Notes: generated from the sequence alone by a model not told the origin. DNA of 64,000 bases from Rhizobium aethiopicum (GCF_014197535.1 NZ_JACIFV010000003.1:62001-126000); one strand, 5' to 3'. Shown: positions 11,083 through 22,544, numbered from the stretch's first letter. Numbers and translations: made by a program.

Positions 11083-13702
11083 TGTTCACAATCCTTTGGG
11101 GAACCACGATGATCTTCTTCGGCGCCTGACCGTTCAGCACGTTCTTCACCGCATCCAGTTCCAGCACGGCGTTGGTGACGGCATTCTGATCTGCATCGCG
11201 AGAAATTGTCAATTCAGCCCGCTTCTTGCCGTTGATCTGCACGGGCAGAATGACGTCATTTTCCATGACCAGCGCTTCCACGTAACGCGGCCAGTCCGTG
11301 CGGGCGAGCAGCCCGGCATTGCCAAGCGTCGCCCAGCATTCCTCGGCAAGATGCGGCGTCATCGGTGCGACGAGCTGGATCAGGATCTCGGCAGCGTCAC
11401 GCACGGCGGCACGATAGGCGATGTCGCCTTCACCCGCCGCAACCCTCGTCAGCGGCGCGGCGAGCGCATTGACGAGCTCATAGATGCGGGCGACGGCCTT
11501 GTTGAACCAAAGCTTGTCGTAGTCGTTCTGAACAGCCTTCAGCGTCTTGTGCGCCGCCTGCGAGACTGCCAGAGCCTCTCCTTCGCTTGCCGGTGCGGGG
11601 GCAACGGTCGACAGGCCGTCGGCCGCTTCGGAAATCAACCGCCACAGGCGCTGAGTGAAGCGATGGGCGCCTTCGACGCCGGCTTCCGACCAGATGACAT
11701 CGCGCTCCGGCGGCGAATCGGACAGAACGAAGAAACGGGCGGTATCGGCGCCATAGGAGGCGATGATATCGTCGGGATCGACAACGTTCTTCTTCGATTT
11801 CGACATCTTCTCGATCGAGCCGATGGCGATTTCTTCGCCTGACGCCAGCAGGAAGGCATGGCGTTTGCCGTCGATCTCCTCGATGCGGATATCGGCGGGC
11901 GCCACCCATTCCCGGCTGGCGCCGGAGCCGCGGCTGTAGGTCTCATGGACCACCATACCCTGAGTGAAAAGGCCCTTGAAGGGTTCGGTGGCGGCGACAT
12001 GGCCGGTCTCGCGCATGGCGCGGGTGAAGAAACGGGAATAGAGCAGATGCAGGATCGCATGCTCGATGCCGCCGATATATTGGTCGACCGGCAGCCAGCG
12101 ATTAGCCGCCTCAGGATCGGTCGGCTTGGCTTCCCATGGCGCGGTAAAGCGGGTGAAATACCAACTTGAATCGACGAAGGTGTCCATCGTATCCGTCTCG
12201 CGGCGAGCGTCCTTGCCGCAGTTCGGGCAGGCGACGTGACGCCAGGTCGGATGGCGGTCGAGCGGATTGCCGGGCTGGTCGAAGGTTACATCCTCCGGCA
12301 GCTTGACCGGCAGATCCTTCTTCGGCACCGGCATAACGCCGCAGGCGTCGCAATGGATGACCGGGATCGGGCAGCCCCAATAGCGCTGGCGCGAAATGCC
12401 CCAGTCGCGCAGGCGGAAATTGATCATCCGCTCGCCCTGCGGCGCATTGCCGAGGGAAGCCGCCGACAGCCGGTCGGCGACGATATTGAAGGCTTCTTCC
12501 GTCGTCTTGCCGTCGAGGAAACGCGAATTGATCATCACGCCGTCGCCGTCATAGGCGGTGTCGCCGACGGAAAAACTTGCGGCGTCACCATCCCTCGGCA
12601 TGACGACCGGCACAACCGGCAGGCCATATTTCCGGGCAAAATCAAGGTCGCGCTGGTCCCCCGACGGGCAGCCGAAGATCGCGCCCGTGCCGTAATCCAT
12701 CAGAACGAAATTGGCGATGTAGACCGGCAGTTCCCAGGAGGGATCGAGCGGATGCCTGACGCGGATGCCGGTATCCATGCCCTTCTTTTCGGCGGTCTCG
12801 AGCGCAGCGAGAGAGGTGCCGGCGCGGCGGCACTCTTCGCAGAAGGCTTCGATCTCAACATTCTTGGCGGCCGCATCCTTGGCCAGCGGATGATCGGCGG
12901 AGATCGCCAGGAAGGAAGCGCCGAACAAGGTGTCCGGCCGTGTCGTGTAGACCGTGATTTCGGTCTCGCCGGCAGGCGCCGTTTCCGGCACGATCTCCCA
13001 GCGGACCGTCAGGCCTTCAGAACGGCCGATCCAGTTCTTCTGCATCAGGCGCACTTTTTCCGGCCACTGGTCGAGCGTATCCAGCGCATCCAGCAGGTCT
13101 TGGCTGAAATCGGTGATCTTGAAGAACCATTGCGTCAGTTCGCGCTGTTCGACCAGTGCGCCGGAACGCCAGCCGCGGCCGTCGATCACCTGTTCGTTGG
13201 CAAGAACGGTATTGTCGACCGGGTCCCAGTTCACCTTCGACTGCTTGCGGTAGACCAGGCCCTTTTCCAGGAAGTCCAGGAACAGATGCTGCTGGTGCTG
13301 GTAATAGTCGACGTCGCAGGTGGCGAATTCGCGGCTCCAGTCCAGCGAAAGTCCCATGGCCTTCAGCTGCGCCTTCATCGAAGCGATGTTCTGGTAAGTC
13401 CAGGAAGCGGGATGCACGCCGCGCTCCATGGCGGCATTTTCCGCCGGCATGCCGAAGGCGTCCCAGCCCATCGGATGCAGAACGTTATAGCCGCGGGCAC
13501 GCTTGTAGCGGGCGACCACGTCGCCCATGGCGTAGTTGCGGACATGGCCCATATGAATGCGCCCCGAGGGGTATGGGAACATTTCGAGAACATAATATTT
13601 TTCGCGCGGATCCGAATTGTCGGTCTCGAAGACCTTGTCTTCGTTCCATTTTTGCTGCCAGCGGGGCTCGGCATCGCGCGGATTATAACGTTCGGTGGCC
13701 AT
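11072..13702 (-). CDS. leuS: Leucyl-tRNA synthetase
   Basis: Charges tRNA-Leu. Class I features are all present: the HIGH motif as HMGH in [20 protein letters not shown] near residue 45, a CP1 editing domain ([12 protein letters not shown] and [12 protein letters not shown]), the WYFTRF region, and the [10 protein letters not shown] loop near residue 620. I start at ATG 13702 ([16 protein letters not shown], 876 residues); an in-frame TTG three codons earlier is possible. It heads a leuS-lptE-holA operon and faces away from the YggS-family gene. Confidence 0.96.
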   Translation of the reverse strand: MATERYNPRDAEPRWQQKWNEDKVFETDNSDPREKYYVLEMFPYPSGRIHMGHVRNYAMGDVVARYKRARGYNVLHPMGWDAFGMPAENAAMERGVHPASWTYQNIASMKAQLKAMGLSLDWSREFATCDVDYYQHQQHLFLDFLEKGLVYRKQSKVNWDPVDNTVLANEQVIDGRGWRSGALVEQRELTQWFFKITDFSQDLLDALDTLDQWPEKVRLMQKNWIGRSEGLTVRWEIVPETAPAGETEITVYTTRPDTLFGASFLAISADHPLAKDAAAKNVEIEAFCEECRRAGTSLAALETAEKKGMDTGIRVRHPLDPSWELPVYIANFVLMDYGTGAIFGCPSGDQRDLDFARKYGLPVVPVVMPRDGDAASFSVGDTAYDGDGVMINSRFLDGKTTEEAFNIVADRLSAASLGNAPQGERMINFRLRDWGISRQRYWGCPIPVIHCDACGVMPVPKKDLPVKLPEDVTFDQPGNPLDRHPTWRHVACPNCGKDARRETDTMDTFVDSSWYFTRFTAPWEAKPTDPEAANRWLPVDQYIGGIEHAILHLLYSRFFTRAMRETGHVAATEPFKGLFTQGMVVHETYSRGSGASREWVAPADIRIEEIDGKRHAFLLASGEEIAIGSIEKMSKSKKNVVDPDDIIASYGADTARFFVLSDSPPERDVIWSEAGVEGAHRFTQRLWRLISEAADGLSTVAPAPASEGEALAVSQAAHKTLKAVQNDYDKLWFNKAVARIYELVNALAAPLTRVAAGEGDIAYRAAVRDAAEILIQLVAPMTPHLAEECWATLGNAGLLARTDWPRYVEALVMENDVILPVQINGKKRAELTISRDADQNAVTNAVLELDAVKNVLNGQAPKKIIVVPQRIVNIVV

Positions 13703-13903
13703 GGTATTCAAAATTCCGGAAAATCAGGGGAGTTGGTCGAGACCTTCACCATGAAACCACCGTAGCGTCAAGTTTTGCAGGCGTTGCAAGCGTCCGATCT
13801 TCATGCCGCCGAAGCGATTTCACCAGCGCGGGTCTTGGCAAGCACGGAATGGCTGGCTAGTTCATTGCCAAATCTTTTCACGCTGATATGTCGAGGCAGA
13901 ACG

Positions 13904-14563
13904 ATGGACCTTCAAGAGCGGTTGAATGACGTGCGGTCGCGGGTCGCGGCTGGGGAACGCCAGGCAGGCCGTCCGGCTGGTTCCGTTCAGCTCGTCGCCG
14001 TATCGAAGACGTTCGAGGCGGATGCGATCCGCCCGGCCATCGAGGCCGGGCAGCGGGTGTTCGGCGAGAACCGGGTGCAGGAAAGCCAGGGCAAATGGCC
14101 TGATCTGAAAGCCGAGTACCCTGATATCGAACTGCACCTGATCGGGCCGCTGCAATCGAATAAGGCGGCGGATGCTGTCGGGCTTTTTGACGTCATTGAA
14201 ACGGTGGACCGCGAAAAGATCGCCCGCGCCCTTGCCGAAGAGATGAAGCGGCAAGGCAGGACGCCGCGGCTCTACGTCCAGGTCAATACCGGGCTGGAAC
14301 CGCAGAAGGCCGGCATCGCTCCCGAGGATACGCCTGGTTTCGTCGCCCTCTGCCGCGATCAGCTCGGCCTGTCCATCGACGGGCTGATGTGCATTCCGCC
14401 GGCCGACGAAAATCCGGGGCCGCATTTCGCCCTGCTCGGAAAGCTCGCACTGAAATGCGGTGTCAAAAAACTCTCCATGGGCATGTCGGGCGATTATGAG
14501 ACGGCGATCGCCTTCGGCGCCACCAGCGTACGCGTCGGGTCGGCGATTTTCGGCGCGCGCTGA
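13904..14563 (+). CDS. YggS/PROSC-family pyridoxal-phosphate homeostasis protein
   Basis: Monomeric PLP-binding TIM-barrel protein that buffers PLP and affects amino-acid pools. The 219-residue product has LVAVSK with the PLP-binding Lys at residue 35, FGENRVQE, HLIGPLQSNK, and the phosphate-binding SMGMSGDYETAI and GSAIFG segments at the end. Start at ATG 13904; upstream in-frame sequence looks non-coding. It is divergent from leuS over a 200 bp gap. Confidence 0.93.
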   Translation: MDLQERLNDVRSRVAAGERQAGRPAGSVQLVAVSKTFEADAIRPAIEAGQRVFGENRVQESQGKWPDLKAEYPDIELHLIGPLQSNKAADAVGLFDVIETVDREKIARALAEEMKRQGRTPRLYVQVNTGLEPQKAGIAPEDTPGFVALCRDQLGLSIDGLMCIPPADENPGPHFALLGKLALKCGVKKLSMGMSGDYETAIAFGATSVRVGSAIFGAR

Positions 14564-14644
14564 TACCTGCTTTCGTCGGGCTTTCCGTCCTCCCCGGCCC
14601 AGCCTAAATTGATATCGAGGCTTGCATGTCCTGGGGAGGAGCAG

Positions 14645-16555
14645 ATGCAAAACGGCTATCATCAGGTCTATGCGGCCTGGAAACAGGATCCCGAAGGCTT
14701 TTGGCGCGAAGCCGCCGCCGATATCGACTGGTTCAAGCCTCCGGAGCGGATCTTTTCACCCGATGAAGGCGTCTATGGCCGCTGGTTTTCAGAGGCTGAG
14801 ACCAATACTTGCTACAATTGCCTGGATCGGCATGCCACGGCCGGACGCGGCGGCGAGACGGCGATCCTGTTCGACAGCGCCATGACCGGCGAGAAGCGCC
14901 GTTTCACCTATGACGAGGCGCTCGGCGAGGTGAAGGCGATCGCAGCAACACTGCTTGAGATCGGCATCGGGAAGGGCGACCGCGTGATCCTCTATATGCC
15001 GATGGTCCCAGAGGCGGTGTTTGCCATGCTCGCCTGCGCTCGCATCGGTGCGGTCCATTCGGTCGTTTTCGGCGGCTTTGCCGCCAGCGAGCTTGCGGCG
15101 CGCATCGACGACAGCGGTGCCAAGCTGGTGATCACCGCGAGCTGCGGCCTCGAGCCCGGCCGCACCGTCGCCTATAAGCCACTGGTCGATCAGGCGATCG
15201 AGCTTGCGCGGATGAAGCCGGAGCGCTGCCTGGTGCTGCAGCGGCCGCAGCTTCAGGCAGAACTCGCCGGCGGTCGCGACCAGGATTTCGAGGCGGCGGT
15301 GGCGCGCCATCGCGGCGCGGAGGTGGCCTGTGTTCCCGTCAAGTCGACCGATCCGCTCTACATCCTCTACACCTCCGGCACCACGGGCCAGCCGAAGGGC
15401 GTCGTGCGCGACAACGGCGGCCATATGGTCGCGCTCAACTGGTCGATGCGGAATATCTACGGCCTCAGGCCCGGCGAAGTCTTTTGGACGGCGTCCGATA
15501 TCGGCTGGGTCGTCGGCCATTCCTATATCGTCTATGCACCGCTGATCGCGGGCGTGACCACGCTGATCTACGAGGGAAAGCCGGTCGGCACCCCGGATGC
15601 CGGCGTCTTCTGGCGGATCGTCTCGGAATATAGGGTGCGTGTGCTCTTTACGGCGCCGACTGCATTCCGCGCCATCCGGCGGGAGGATGGCGAGGGCGAA
15701 CTGCTGCGCCAATATCCAATGCCGGATTTCCGGGCGCTGTTTCTGGCCGGCGAGAGGGCGGACCCTGAAACGCTGAAATGGGCGGAGCGCATGTTCGGCG
15801 TGCCGGTCATCGATCACTGGTGGCAGACGGAGACCGGCTGGTCGATCGCCGCCAATCCGCTTGGTCTTGGCGCCCTCCCCGTCAAGCATGGCTCACCGAC
15901 ATTGCCGATGCCCGGTTATGACATCGCGGTGCTCGACGATGCCGGTCACCCGGTCGAGGCGGGAACGCTCGGCAATATTGTCATAAAGCTGCCCTTGCCG
16001 CCGGGTTGCCTGCCGACCCTCTGGAAGGCCGACGATCGCTTCCGGTCGGCTTACCTCGATGAATTTCCTGGCTACTACAAGACCGCCGATGCCGGCTGTG
16101 TCGACGAGGACGGTTATCTTTTCGTCATGTCGCGCACTGATGACATCATCAATTGCGCTGGTCACCGGCTTTCCACCGGGGCGATGGAGGAGGTCTGCGC
16201 GCGCCATCCCGATGTCGCCGAGTGCGCGGTCATCGGCGTGACCGATGCGGTGAAGGGCCAGGTTCCATGTGGTTTCCTGGTGCTGAAACGCGATGTTTCC
16301 CGTGAAACGCCGGCGATCGAATCGGAGGTCGTGGCGATGATCCGCCAGTCGATCGGCCCAGTCGCGGCCTTCAAAACGGCCATCACCGTTAACCGATTGC
16401 CGAAAACGCGCTCCGGCAAAATCCTACGCGGAACCATGCAGAAGATCGCTGACGGCATACCCTGGAAAATGCCGGCAACCATCGATGATCCGGCGATATT
16501 GGAAGAGATCGCAGAGGCACTGCGAAAGCGTGGTTTTGGCTCCCTGCCGATGTGA
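14645..16555 (+). CDS. prpE: Propionyl-CoA synthetase (acyl-adenylate-forming)
   Basis: Activates propionate through propionyl-AMP to propionyl-CoA. The 636-residue protein has the ATP motif ILYTSGTTGQPKGVV near residue 240, the WWQTETGW motif, and the C-terminal [10 protein letters not shown] with the catalytic, acetylatable Lys. Gaps relative to acetyl-CoA synthetase and the ending KMPATIDDPAIL favour PrpE over Acs. The ATG at 14645 follows a strong GGGGAGGAG ribosome site. The segment encoding DVSRETP (16291-16311) contains a parS-like site. A paralogous Acs gene lies 1 kb away. Confidence 0.88.
   Translation: MQNGYHQVYAAWKQDPEGFWREAAADIDWFKPPERIFSPDEGVYGRWFSEAETNTCYNCLDRHATAGRGGETAILFDSAMTGEKRRFTYDEALGEVKAIAATLLEIGIGKGDRVILYMPMVPEAVFAMLACARIGAVHSVVFGGFAASELAARIDDSGAKLVITASCGLEPGRTVAYKPLVDQAIELARMKPERCLVLQRPQLQAELAGGRDQDFEAAVARHRGAEVACVPVKSTDPLYILYTSGTTGQPKGVVRDNGGHMVALNWSMRNIYGLRPGEVFWTASDIGWVVGHSYIVYAPLIAGVTTLIYEGKPVGTPDAGVFWRIVSEYRVRVLFTAPTAFRAIRREDGEGELLRQYPMPDFRALFLAGERADPETLKWAERMFGVPVIDHWWQTETGWSIAANPLGLGALPVKHGSPTLPMPGYDIAVLDDAGHPVEAGTLGNIVIKLPLPPGCLPTLWKADDRFRSAYLDEFPGYYKTADAGCVDEDGYLFVMSRTDDIINCAGHRLSTGAMEEVCARHPDVAECAVIGVTDAVKGQVPCGFLVLKRDVSRETPAIESEVVAMIRQSIGPVAAFKTAITVNRLPKTRSGKILRGTMQKIADGIPWKMPATIDDPAILEEIAEALRKRGFGSLPM
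16294..16309 (+). promoter_or_regulatory. parS-like site inside prpE
   Basis: TGTTTCCCGTGAAACG matches parS at 14 of 16 positions; the differences are the central A and the last base. It is read in the same frame as the rsmG site, encoding VSRET. It lies about 9 kb from the perfect site. ParB binding is inferred. Confidence 0.6.
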
Positions 16556-16629
16556 AATCAGCGGGAAGGCTGCCGGAAGGTCAGCATATTGCTCGGCCTT
16601 GTGTGAGATGCTCTACAGCAACGCCAATG

Positions 16630-16658
16630 AAAAACCCCGCCTTTTCGGCGGGGTTTTT
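16630..16658. terminator. Bidirectional terminator between prpE and the DUF1013 gene
   Basis: Twelve-base arms AAAAACCCCGCC and GGCGGGGTTTTT with a five-base loop. T runs are present on both strands, so it serves both convergent genes. Confidence 0.92.
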
Positions 16659-16677
16659 GCATGAGAAGGCTGATATC

Positions 16678-17379
16678 TCAGTACTGCTCGTCCTCGTCTT
16701 CGTCCTTCGGGGCCGAGCGCAGCGAGCTCAGCTTGCGGAAAACGGCGTCGGCGTCGATTTCCTTTTCCTCTTCGCGCTCGTAGCTCGGGGTCAGGCGCTC
16801 GGTCTCCTGCGCCGATTGCAGCGTTGCGCCAAGCTCCGCGGCGGTCGGCAGGGGACGACCCTTGGCGGCCTTTTCCACTTCCATGTCGAGGTCGATCTGG
16901 CTGCAGAGACCGAGGGTCACCGGATCCATCGGCGCCAGGTTGGCGGAGTTCCAGTGGGTTCGCTCGCGGATCTGCTCGATCGTCGATTTCGTCGTGCCGA
17001 CGAGTCTCGATATCTGCGCGTCCTTCAGCTCCGGATGGTTGCGGACGAGCCAGAGAATGGCGTTCGGGCGGTCTTGACGCTTGGAGACCGGCGTGTAACG
17101 CGGGCCGCGGCGCTTGGATTCCGGCACGCGCACCTTCGGTTCGGAAAGCTTCAGCTTGTGGTTCGGGTTGGCTTCGGCACGAGCAATCTCATCGCGGGAA
17201 AGCTGTCCCGTCGAGATCGGGTCGAGACCCTTGATGCCCTGCGCGGCTTCGCCGTCGGCGATGGCTTTGACTTCGAGCGGGTGCAGTTTGCAGAACTGCG
17301 CGATCTGATCGAAAGACAGCGCCGTGTTGTCGACAAGCCAGATGGCAGTCGCCTTCGGCATGAGCAATGTTTGAGCCAT
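16678..17379 (-). CDS. DUF1013 (PF06242) protein, putative cell-cycle transcriptional regulator
   Basis: An alphaproteobacteria-specific family; recent annotations name it a cell-cycle transcriptional regulator (TrcR). The 233-residue product begins MAQTLLMPKATAIWLVDNTALSFDQIAQFC, which reads like a short helix-turn-helix region, and a second one is suggested by LKDAQISRLVGTTKSTIEQI near residue 130. The tail is acidic (EDEDEQY) and the middle basic (ESKRRGPRYTPVSKRQDR). Start at ATG 17379. It is divergent from acsA over 229 bp. The family call is firm and the molecular role is less so. Confidence 0.82.
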   Translation of the reverse strand: MAQTLLMPKATAIWLVDNTALSFDQIAQFCKLHPLEVKAIADGEAAQGIKGLDPISTGQLSRDEIARAEANPNHKLKLSEPKVRVPESKRRGPRYTPVSKRQDRPNAILWLVRNHPELKDAQISRLVGTTKSTIEQIRERTHWNSANLAPMDPVTLGLCSQIDLDMEVEKAAKGRPLPTAAELGATLQSAQETERLTPSYEREEEKEIDADAVFRKLSSLRSAPKDEDEDEQY

Positions 17380-17608
17380 GGATATAGTCCTTCTATCGTC
17401 CGCGCCGGTCGCGGTCCGTGGATTGTCACCACAATGTCCGGGAAATATGGCGCTATATAACTGGACTGTCGCAGAATTGCAATTCTTCCGAAATCAAATG
17501 ACCTTTGTCTAATTGCCGTGGCGATGCGAACTGCTATGAATCGCCGTGATTTGAAGTTCGGGCCCAGATAGCTCGCGGTCCGTCGCATGTCCCATGAGGA
17601 GGAGTTCC

Positions 17609-19564
17609 ATGTCGGAGAAGATCTATCCGGTCACGAAGCCGGTAAAGGCGCGCGCCCTGATCGATAAGGATAAGTACCTGAAATGGTACGAGGAAAGCAT
17701 CGAAAATCCAAACAAGTTCTGGGGCAAGCACGGCAAGCGGATCGACTGGTTCAAACCTTACACCAAGGTCAAGAACACCTCCTTTACCGGCAAGGTCTCG
17801 ATCAAATGGTTCGAAGACGGCCAGACGAACGTCTCCTACAATTGTATCGACCGCCATCTGAAGACGAATGGCGACCAGGTGGCGATCATCTGGGAAGGGG
17901 ACAATCCCTATATCGACAAGAAGGTCACCTATAACGAACTCTACGAGCATGTTTGCCGGACAGCGAACGTGTTGAAGAAGCATGGTGTCAAGAAGGGCGA
18001 TCGCGTCACCATCTACATGCCGATGATCCCCGAAGCAGCCTATGCGATGCTCGCCTGCGCCCGCATCGGCGCGGTGCATTCCGTCGTCTTCGGCGGCTTC
18101 TCGCCGGAGGCGCTGGCAGGGCGCATTGTCGATTGCGAATCGACCTTCGTCATCACCTGCGACGAAGGCGTGCGCGGCGGCAAGCCGGTACCGTTGAAGG
18201 ACAATACCGATACGGCGATCCATATCGCCGCCCGCCAGCATGTCACTGTCAGCAAGGTGCTGGTCGTGCGCCGCACCGGCGGCAAGACCGGCTGGGCGCC
18301 GGGCCGCGACGTCTGGTATCATCAGGAAATCGCCACGGTGAAGCCGGAATGCCCGCCGGTGAAGATGAAGGCGGAAGATCCGCTGTTCATTCTCTATACG
18401 TCAGGCTCGACCGGCAAGCCGAAGGGCGTGCTGCACACGACCGGCGGTTACCTCGTCTACGCGGCGATGACGCATGAATATGTCTTCGACTATCATCACG
18501 GCGACGTCTACTGGTGCACGGCCGATGTCGGCTGGGTCACCGGCCATTCCTATATCGTCTATGGGCCGCTGGCGAACTGCGCGACGACGCTGATGTTCGA
18601 GGGCGTGCCGAACTTCCCGGATCAGGGCCGGTTCTGGGAAGTGATCGACAAGCACAAGGTCAATATCTTCTATACGGCGCCGACGGCAATCCGCTCGCTG
18701 ATGGGGGCCGGCGACGAATTCGTCACGCGCTCCTCCCGCTCTTCGCTGCGCCTGCTCGGCACTGTGGGCGAACCGATCAATCCGGAAGCCTGGGAATGGT
18801 ATTACAATGTCGTCGGCGACAAGCGCTGCCCGGTCATCGATACCTGGTGGCAGACGGAAACCGGCGGCCACATGATCACGCCGCTGCCGGGCGCCACTGA
18901 TCTGAAGCCGGGTTCGGCGACGACGCCGTTCTTCGGCGTCAAGCCTGAGCTGGTCGACAATGAGGGCAAGGTGCTGGAAGGGGCTGCCGACGGCAATCTC
19001 TGCATCGCCGACAGCTGGCCGGGCCAGATGCGCACGGTCTATGGCGATCACGACCGCTTTATCCAGACCTATTTCTCCACCTACAAGGGCAAGTATTTCA
19101 CCGGTGACGGCTGCCGGCGCGATGCCGACGGCTATTATTGGATCACCGGCCGTGTCGACGACGTGCTCAACGTCTCCGGCCACCGGCTGGGAACGGCGGA
19201 GGTTGAGTCGGCCCTCGTCTCGCACAATCTGGTCTCGGAAGCGGCCGTCGTTGGCTACCCGCATTCGATCAAGGGTCAGGGCATCTATTGCTATGTGACC
19301 TTGATGGCCGGCCACGAAGGCACCGACACGCTTCGCCAGGAACTGGTGAAACATGTGCGCGCCGAAATCGGGCCGATCGCGGCGCCCGACAAGATCCAGT
19401 TCGCGCCCGGCCTGCCGAAGACCCGCTCCGGCAAGATCATGCGCCGCATCCTGCGCAAGATTGCCGAAGACGATTTTGGCGCTCTCGGCGATACCTCGAC
19501 GCTCGCCGATCCCGCCGTCGTTGACGATCTGATCGCCAACCGGCAGAACAAGGCGACCGCCTGA
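17609..19564 (+). CDS. acsA: Acetyl-CoA synthetase
   Basis: Converts acetate, ATP and CoA to acetyl-CoA. The 651-residue protein has the typical N-terminus ([22 protein letters not shown]), [14 protein letters not shown] near residue 265, [13 protein letters not shown] near residue 415, and the C-terminal [11 protein letters not shown] with the Lys subject to acetylation control. The ATG at 17609 follows GAGGAGGAG. The length and the full-size N-domain separate it from the neighbouring PrpE. Confidence 0.96.
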   Translation: MSEKIYPVTKPVKARALIDKDKYLKWYEESIENPNKFWGKHGKRIDWFKPYTKVKNTSFTGKVSIKWFEDGQTNVSYNCIDRHLKTNGDQVAIIWEGDNPYIDKKVTYNELYEHVCRTANVLKKHGVKKGDRVTIYMPMIPEAAYAMLACARIGAVHSVVFGGFSPEALAGRIVDCESTFVITCDEGVRGGKPVPLKDNTDTAIHIAARQHVTVSKVLVVRRTGGKTGWAPGRDVWYHQEIATVKPECPPVKMKAEDPLFILYTSGSTGKPKGVLHTTGGYLVYAAMTHEYVFDYHHGDVYWCTADVGWVTGHSYIVYGPLANCATTLMFEGVPNFPDQGRFWEVIDKHKVNIFYTAPTAIRSLMGAGDEFVTRSSRSSLRLLGTVGEPINPEAWEWYYNVVGDKRCPVIDTWWQTETGGHMITPLPGATDLKPGSATTPFFGVKPELVDNEGKVLEGAADGNLCIADSWPGQMRTVYGDHDRFIQTYFSTYKGKYFTGDGCRRDADGYYWITGRVDDVLNVSGHRLGTAEVESALVSHNLVSEAAVVGYPHSIKGQGIYCYVTLMAGHEGTDTLRQELVKHVRAEIGPIAAPDKIQFAPGLPKTRSGKIMRRILRKIAEDDFGALGDTSTLADPAVVDDLIANRQNKATA

Positions 19565-19570
19565 TATACA

Positions 19571-19613
19571 GAGCCGCTCCGACCATCCGAGTCCGGGCGG
19601 CTCACTTTGTTTT
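19571..19613 (+). terminator. Probable terminator after acsA
   Basis: GAGCCGC (19571-19577) pairs with GCGGCTC (19597-19603) around a large loop, followed by ACTTTGTTTT. A second short hairpin lies at 19643-19659. Confidence 0.5.
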
Positions 19614-19672
19614 GGCTGGCCGAATTTGGATGGCCTGCACGAGGCCCGGATTTCGGGCCCGACAATCCGTGC

Positions 19673-19897
19673 TTAAAAATCGATTGCCCGGCCGTTGATC
19701 TCGTAATCGCCGAAGCGGGCCGGCTCGGCCCCGCCGCGGCCGCCGATCTCAGGTGGCAGCTCCAGCGGCTGCTGGTTCTTCCGTCGTTCCTCAGCCTCGG
19801 CAAGCGCACGCTGGGCCGCCGGGGACAGCACCTTGCGCGGCGGCTCCGATCCCTCCACCGTCGGCGTTTGGCTATTGTCGTTATCGGCTTCCTGCAT
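19673..19897 (-). CDS. DUF1674 / SDHAF4-family protein
   Basis: Small soluble protein of 74 residues. Its C-terminal part LPPEIGGRGGAEPARFGDYEINGRAIDF-like region (residues about 47-74) carries the GG-GPEPTRYGDWE type signature of the SDHAF4 family, which helps flavinylated SdhA assemble into succinate dehydrogenase. I use ATG 19897, which has an AGGAGAAGG ribosome site; upstream in-frame residues look like non-coding sequence. It is divergent from htpX. Confidence 0.8.
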   Translation of the reverse strand: MQEADNDNSQTPTVEGSEPPRKVLSPAAQRALAEAEERRKNQQPLELPPEIGGRGGAEPARFGDYEINGRAIDF

Positions 19898-20007
19898 CGC
19901 CTTCTCCTGCCGGAAATATTGAAAATGGCGGGTGAATAACCAAATCATAATGCGCGGTCGCCGCGAATGAAAGCTTGCGACGCCGAAATCGGAGTTGGAG
20001 ATTGGCA

Positions 20008-20964
20008 ATGAACCTCGTTCGCACTGCCATGTTGCTTGCCTTCATGACGGCGCTTTTCATGTTCGTCGGCTTTCTGATCGGCGGTCGGGGCGGCATGATG
20101 ATCGCCTTTCTCATCGCCGCCGGCATGAATTTCTTCTCCTACTGGAACTCCGATCGCATGGTTCTTGCGGCCTATCGCGCGCAGCAGATCGATGAGCGAA
20201 ATGCGCCGGAATTCTTTGCAATCGTGCGCGATCTCGCCCGTAATGCCGGCCTGCCGATGCCGAAGGTCTATCTTTACGACAGCCCGCAGCCGAATGCCTT
20301 CGCAACCGGCCGCAATCCCGAAAATGCTGCCGTTGCCGCCTCGACGGGCCTGCTCGCTGCCTTGTCTCCCGAGGAGGTCGCAGGCGTGATGGCGCATGAG
20401 CTCGCCCATATCCGGAACCGCGACACGTTGACCATGACGATCACGGCAACGCTTGCCGGCGCGATCTCGATGCTCGGCAACTTCGCCTTCTTCTTCGGCG
20501 GGAACCGCGACAACAACAATAATCCCCTCGGTTTCATCGGCGTTCTCGTCGCGATGATCGTCGCACCGCTCGCCGCTATGCTGGTGCAGATGGCGATCAG
20601 CCGCACGCGTGAATATTCGGCCGACCGCCGCGGCGCCGAAATCTGCGGCAATCCGCTCTGGCTCGCCTCCGCACTTGGAAAGATCGCCCGCGGCGCGGCT
20701 CATGTGCCGAATGTGGATGCCGAGCGCAATCCGGCGACGGCGCATATGTTCATCATCAATCCGCTTTCCGGCGAGCGCATGGACAATCTGTTTTCCACCC
20801 ATCCGAACACGGAAAACCGCATTGCCGCGCTGCAGGAGATGGCGCAAAGCGGCATGAATGTCTCGACGGGACCGGTGCGTGCTGCTAATCCGTCGCGGAA
20901 ATCGCGCTCTGTTCCGAATACGGGTCGCGGTGGTTCGCAACCGCCAAAAGGTCCGTGGTCTTGA
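20008..20964 (+). CDS. htpX: Membrane zinc metalloprotease HtpX
   Basis: Inner-membrane M48 peptidase for quality control of membrane proteins. The 318-residue protein has two N-terminal membrane segments, the zinc motif [13 protein letters not shown] (HExxH) near residue 130, further membrane segments around residues 145-200, and the downstream [11 protein letters not shown] that supplies the third zinc ligand. Start at ATG 20008. The stop overlaps the beginning of rsmB, suggesting coexpression. Confidence 0.95.
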   Translation: MNLVRTAMLLAFMTALFMFVGFLIGGRGGMMIAFLIAAGMNFFSYWNSDRMVLAAYRAQQIDERNAPEFFAIVRDLARNAGLPMPKVYLYDSPQPNAFATGRNPENAAVAASTGLLAALSPEEVAGVMAHELAHIRNRDTLTMTITATLAGAISMLGNFAFFFGGNRDNNNNPLGFIGVLVAMIVAPLAAMLVQMAISRTREYSADRRGAEICGNPLWLASALGKIARGAAHVPNVDAERNPATAHMFIINPLSGERMDNLFSTHPNTENRIAALQEMAQSGMNVSTGPVRAANPSRKSRSVPNTGRGGSQPPKGPWS

Positions 20965-22343
20965 ATTCAGACGGCAGGAAAAAGCCATTCCGGAAACAGA
21001 AACCTTCCGCCGACCGATCGGCTTCAGCCAAGCCCGGCCTGCAGGCCCGGGCGGCGGCGGCAAAAATTCTGGCTGCCGTCGTCGACCGCAAGCTGCCACT
21101 CGACGGCGCTCTCGATCATGAACATGGCAATCCGGCCTATAAGGCGCTTGGCGAAAGCGATCGCGCCCTTGTCCGCGCCATTCTGAATACGACACTGCGC
21201 CATCTGCCGCGCATCGATGCCGCAATTGCCTCGCTGCTGGAATCGCCGCTACCGGAGGGTGCGCGCGCCCTGCACCATGTTCTGGCAATCGCGGCTGCTC
21301 AGGTCCTCTATCTCGACGTGCCGGATCATTCGGCTGTCGATCTTGCCGTCGAGCAGGCCAACCTGGATCCACGCAATCGCCGCTTCGCCAAGCTGGTCAA
21401 CGCAGTGCTGCGCCGGCTCGGCCGCGAAAAGGACGAGGTGCTGGAGGAGATCGGCAAGGTTCCGCCGATGCCGGGCTGGTTCCTCACCCGGCTGGAAAAG
21501 GCCTATGGCCGCGACGCGGCGATGGCGATCTCGCAATCGCAGCTCGAACCTGCGGCGATCGATTTGACCGTTAAATCCGACGCCGAAGCCTGGGCGAAGA
21601 AGCTGAACGGCGTTGCCCTGCCGACGGGCGGCGTGCGGTTGGCCGCCTTTGACGGCGGAATTCCTTCACTGGAGGGCTTCGACGAGGGTGCCTGGTGGGT
21701 GCAGGATGCGGCGGCAAGCATTCCGGCCAGGCTTTTCGGTGATCTCTCGGGCAAACGTGCCGCCGATCTCTGTGCTGCGCCCGGCGGCAAGACCGCGCAG
21801 CTCATCCTTGCCGGCGGCACGGTGACCGCACTCGACCAGTCGGAAAGCCGGCTAAGACGGCTGCGGTCGAATCTCGACCGGCTTGGCCTCAAGGCGGAAA
21901 CGGTTGCGACAGATCTGACGACATTCAAGCCGACGGAAGGCTTCGATGCGATCCTGCTCGACGCCCCCTGCTCTTCCACCGGTACGACGCGCCGGCACCC
22001 CGACGTGCTGTGGACCAAGGGGCCGGATGATATCGCGAGGCTGGCGGCGCTGCAGGAGCGGCTGCTGCGTCATGCGCTGACCTTGCTGAAGCCCGGCGGC
22101 ACGCTGGTGTTTTCGAACTGCTCGCTCGATCCCGCCGAAGGCGAGGAGGTCGTCGCCCGCATTCTTTCCGATACGGACGCAATCGAGCGCGTTCCGATCA
22201 GCGCGGGCGACTGGCCCGGTCTTGAAGCGGCGATCACGCCGCTCGGCGAATTCCGTACGCTTCCGACCATGCTGAAGATGCCAGAAGGCATCGCCTCCGG
22301 CCTCGATGGCTTCTACGCGGCGGTGCTGCGGCGAGCGGTCTGA
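20955..22343 (+). CDS. rsmB: RsmB/NOP2-family RNA (cytosine-5) methyltransferase
   Basis: SAM-dependent methyltransferase, probably for m5C in 16S rRNA. About 460 residues: an NusB-like N-terminal domain ([19 protein letters not shown]) and a methyltransferase domain with [15 protein letters not shown] near residue 275, [18 protein letters not shown] with one catalytic Cys, and [15 protein letters not shown] with the other. The start is either GTG at 20955 or TTG at 20961 next to the htpX stop. I cannot decide between them. The exact rRNA target is inferred from the family. Confidence 0.9.
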   Translation: MVLNSDGRKKPFRKQKPSADRSASAKPGLQARAAAAKILAAVVDRKLPLDGALDHEHGNPAYKALGESDRALVRAILNTTLRHLPRIDAAIASLLESPLPEGARALHHVLAIAAAQVLYLDVPDHSAVDLAVEQANLDPRNRRFAKLVNAVLRRLGREKDEVLEEIGKVPPMPGWFLTRLEKAYGRDAAMAISQSQLEPAAIDLTVKSDAEAWAKKLNGVALPTGGVRLAAFDGGIPSLEGFDEGAWWVQDAAASIPARLFGDLSGKRAADLCAAPGGKTAQLILAGGTVTALDQSESRLRRLRSNLDRLGLKAETVATDLTTFKPTEGFDAILLDAPCSSTGTTRRHPDVLWTKGPDDIARLAALQERLLRHALTLLKPGGTLVFSNCSLDPAEGEEVVARILSDTDAIERVPISAGDWPGLEAAITPLGEFRTLPTMLKMPEGIASGLDGFYAAVLRRAV

Positions 22344-22544
22344 TTGAGCCCCAAACGCGTCGCCAAATCCGCACCCCTGCGAGGGCAGCACGTCCGTCGT
22401 TCTTTGAGAAACGCCGGAATGTCCTCGAATGACATGCACTAATTTTCGTATATTCGAACTTTGTCACGAATTAATTCATTGTGGGCGATGAAATCGGCTG
22501 CTTTTCACCTATTCTTAACCACGAGGGTCAATAGACAATAGAAT

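Noticed and set aside
12236..13765. 509-codon plus-strand frame opposite leuS
   Set aside because: Antisense shadow of a conserved synthetase; no family motif in the product.
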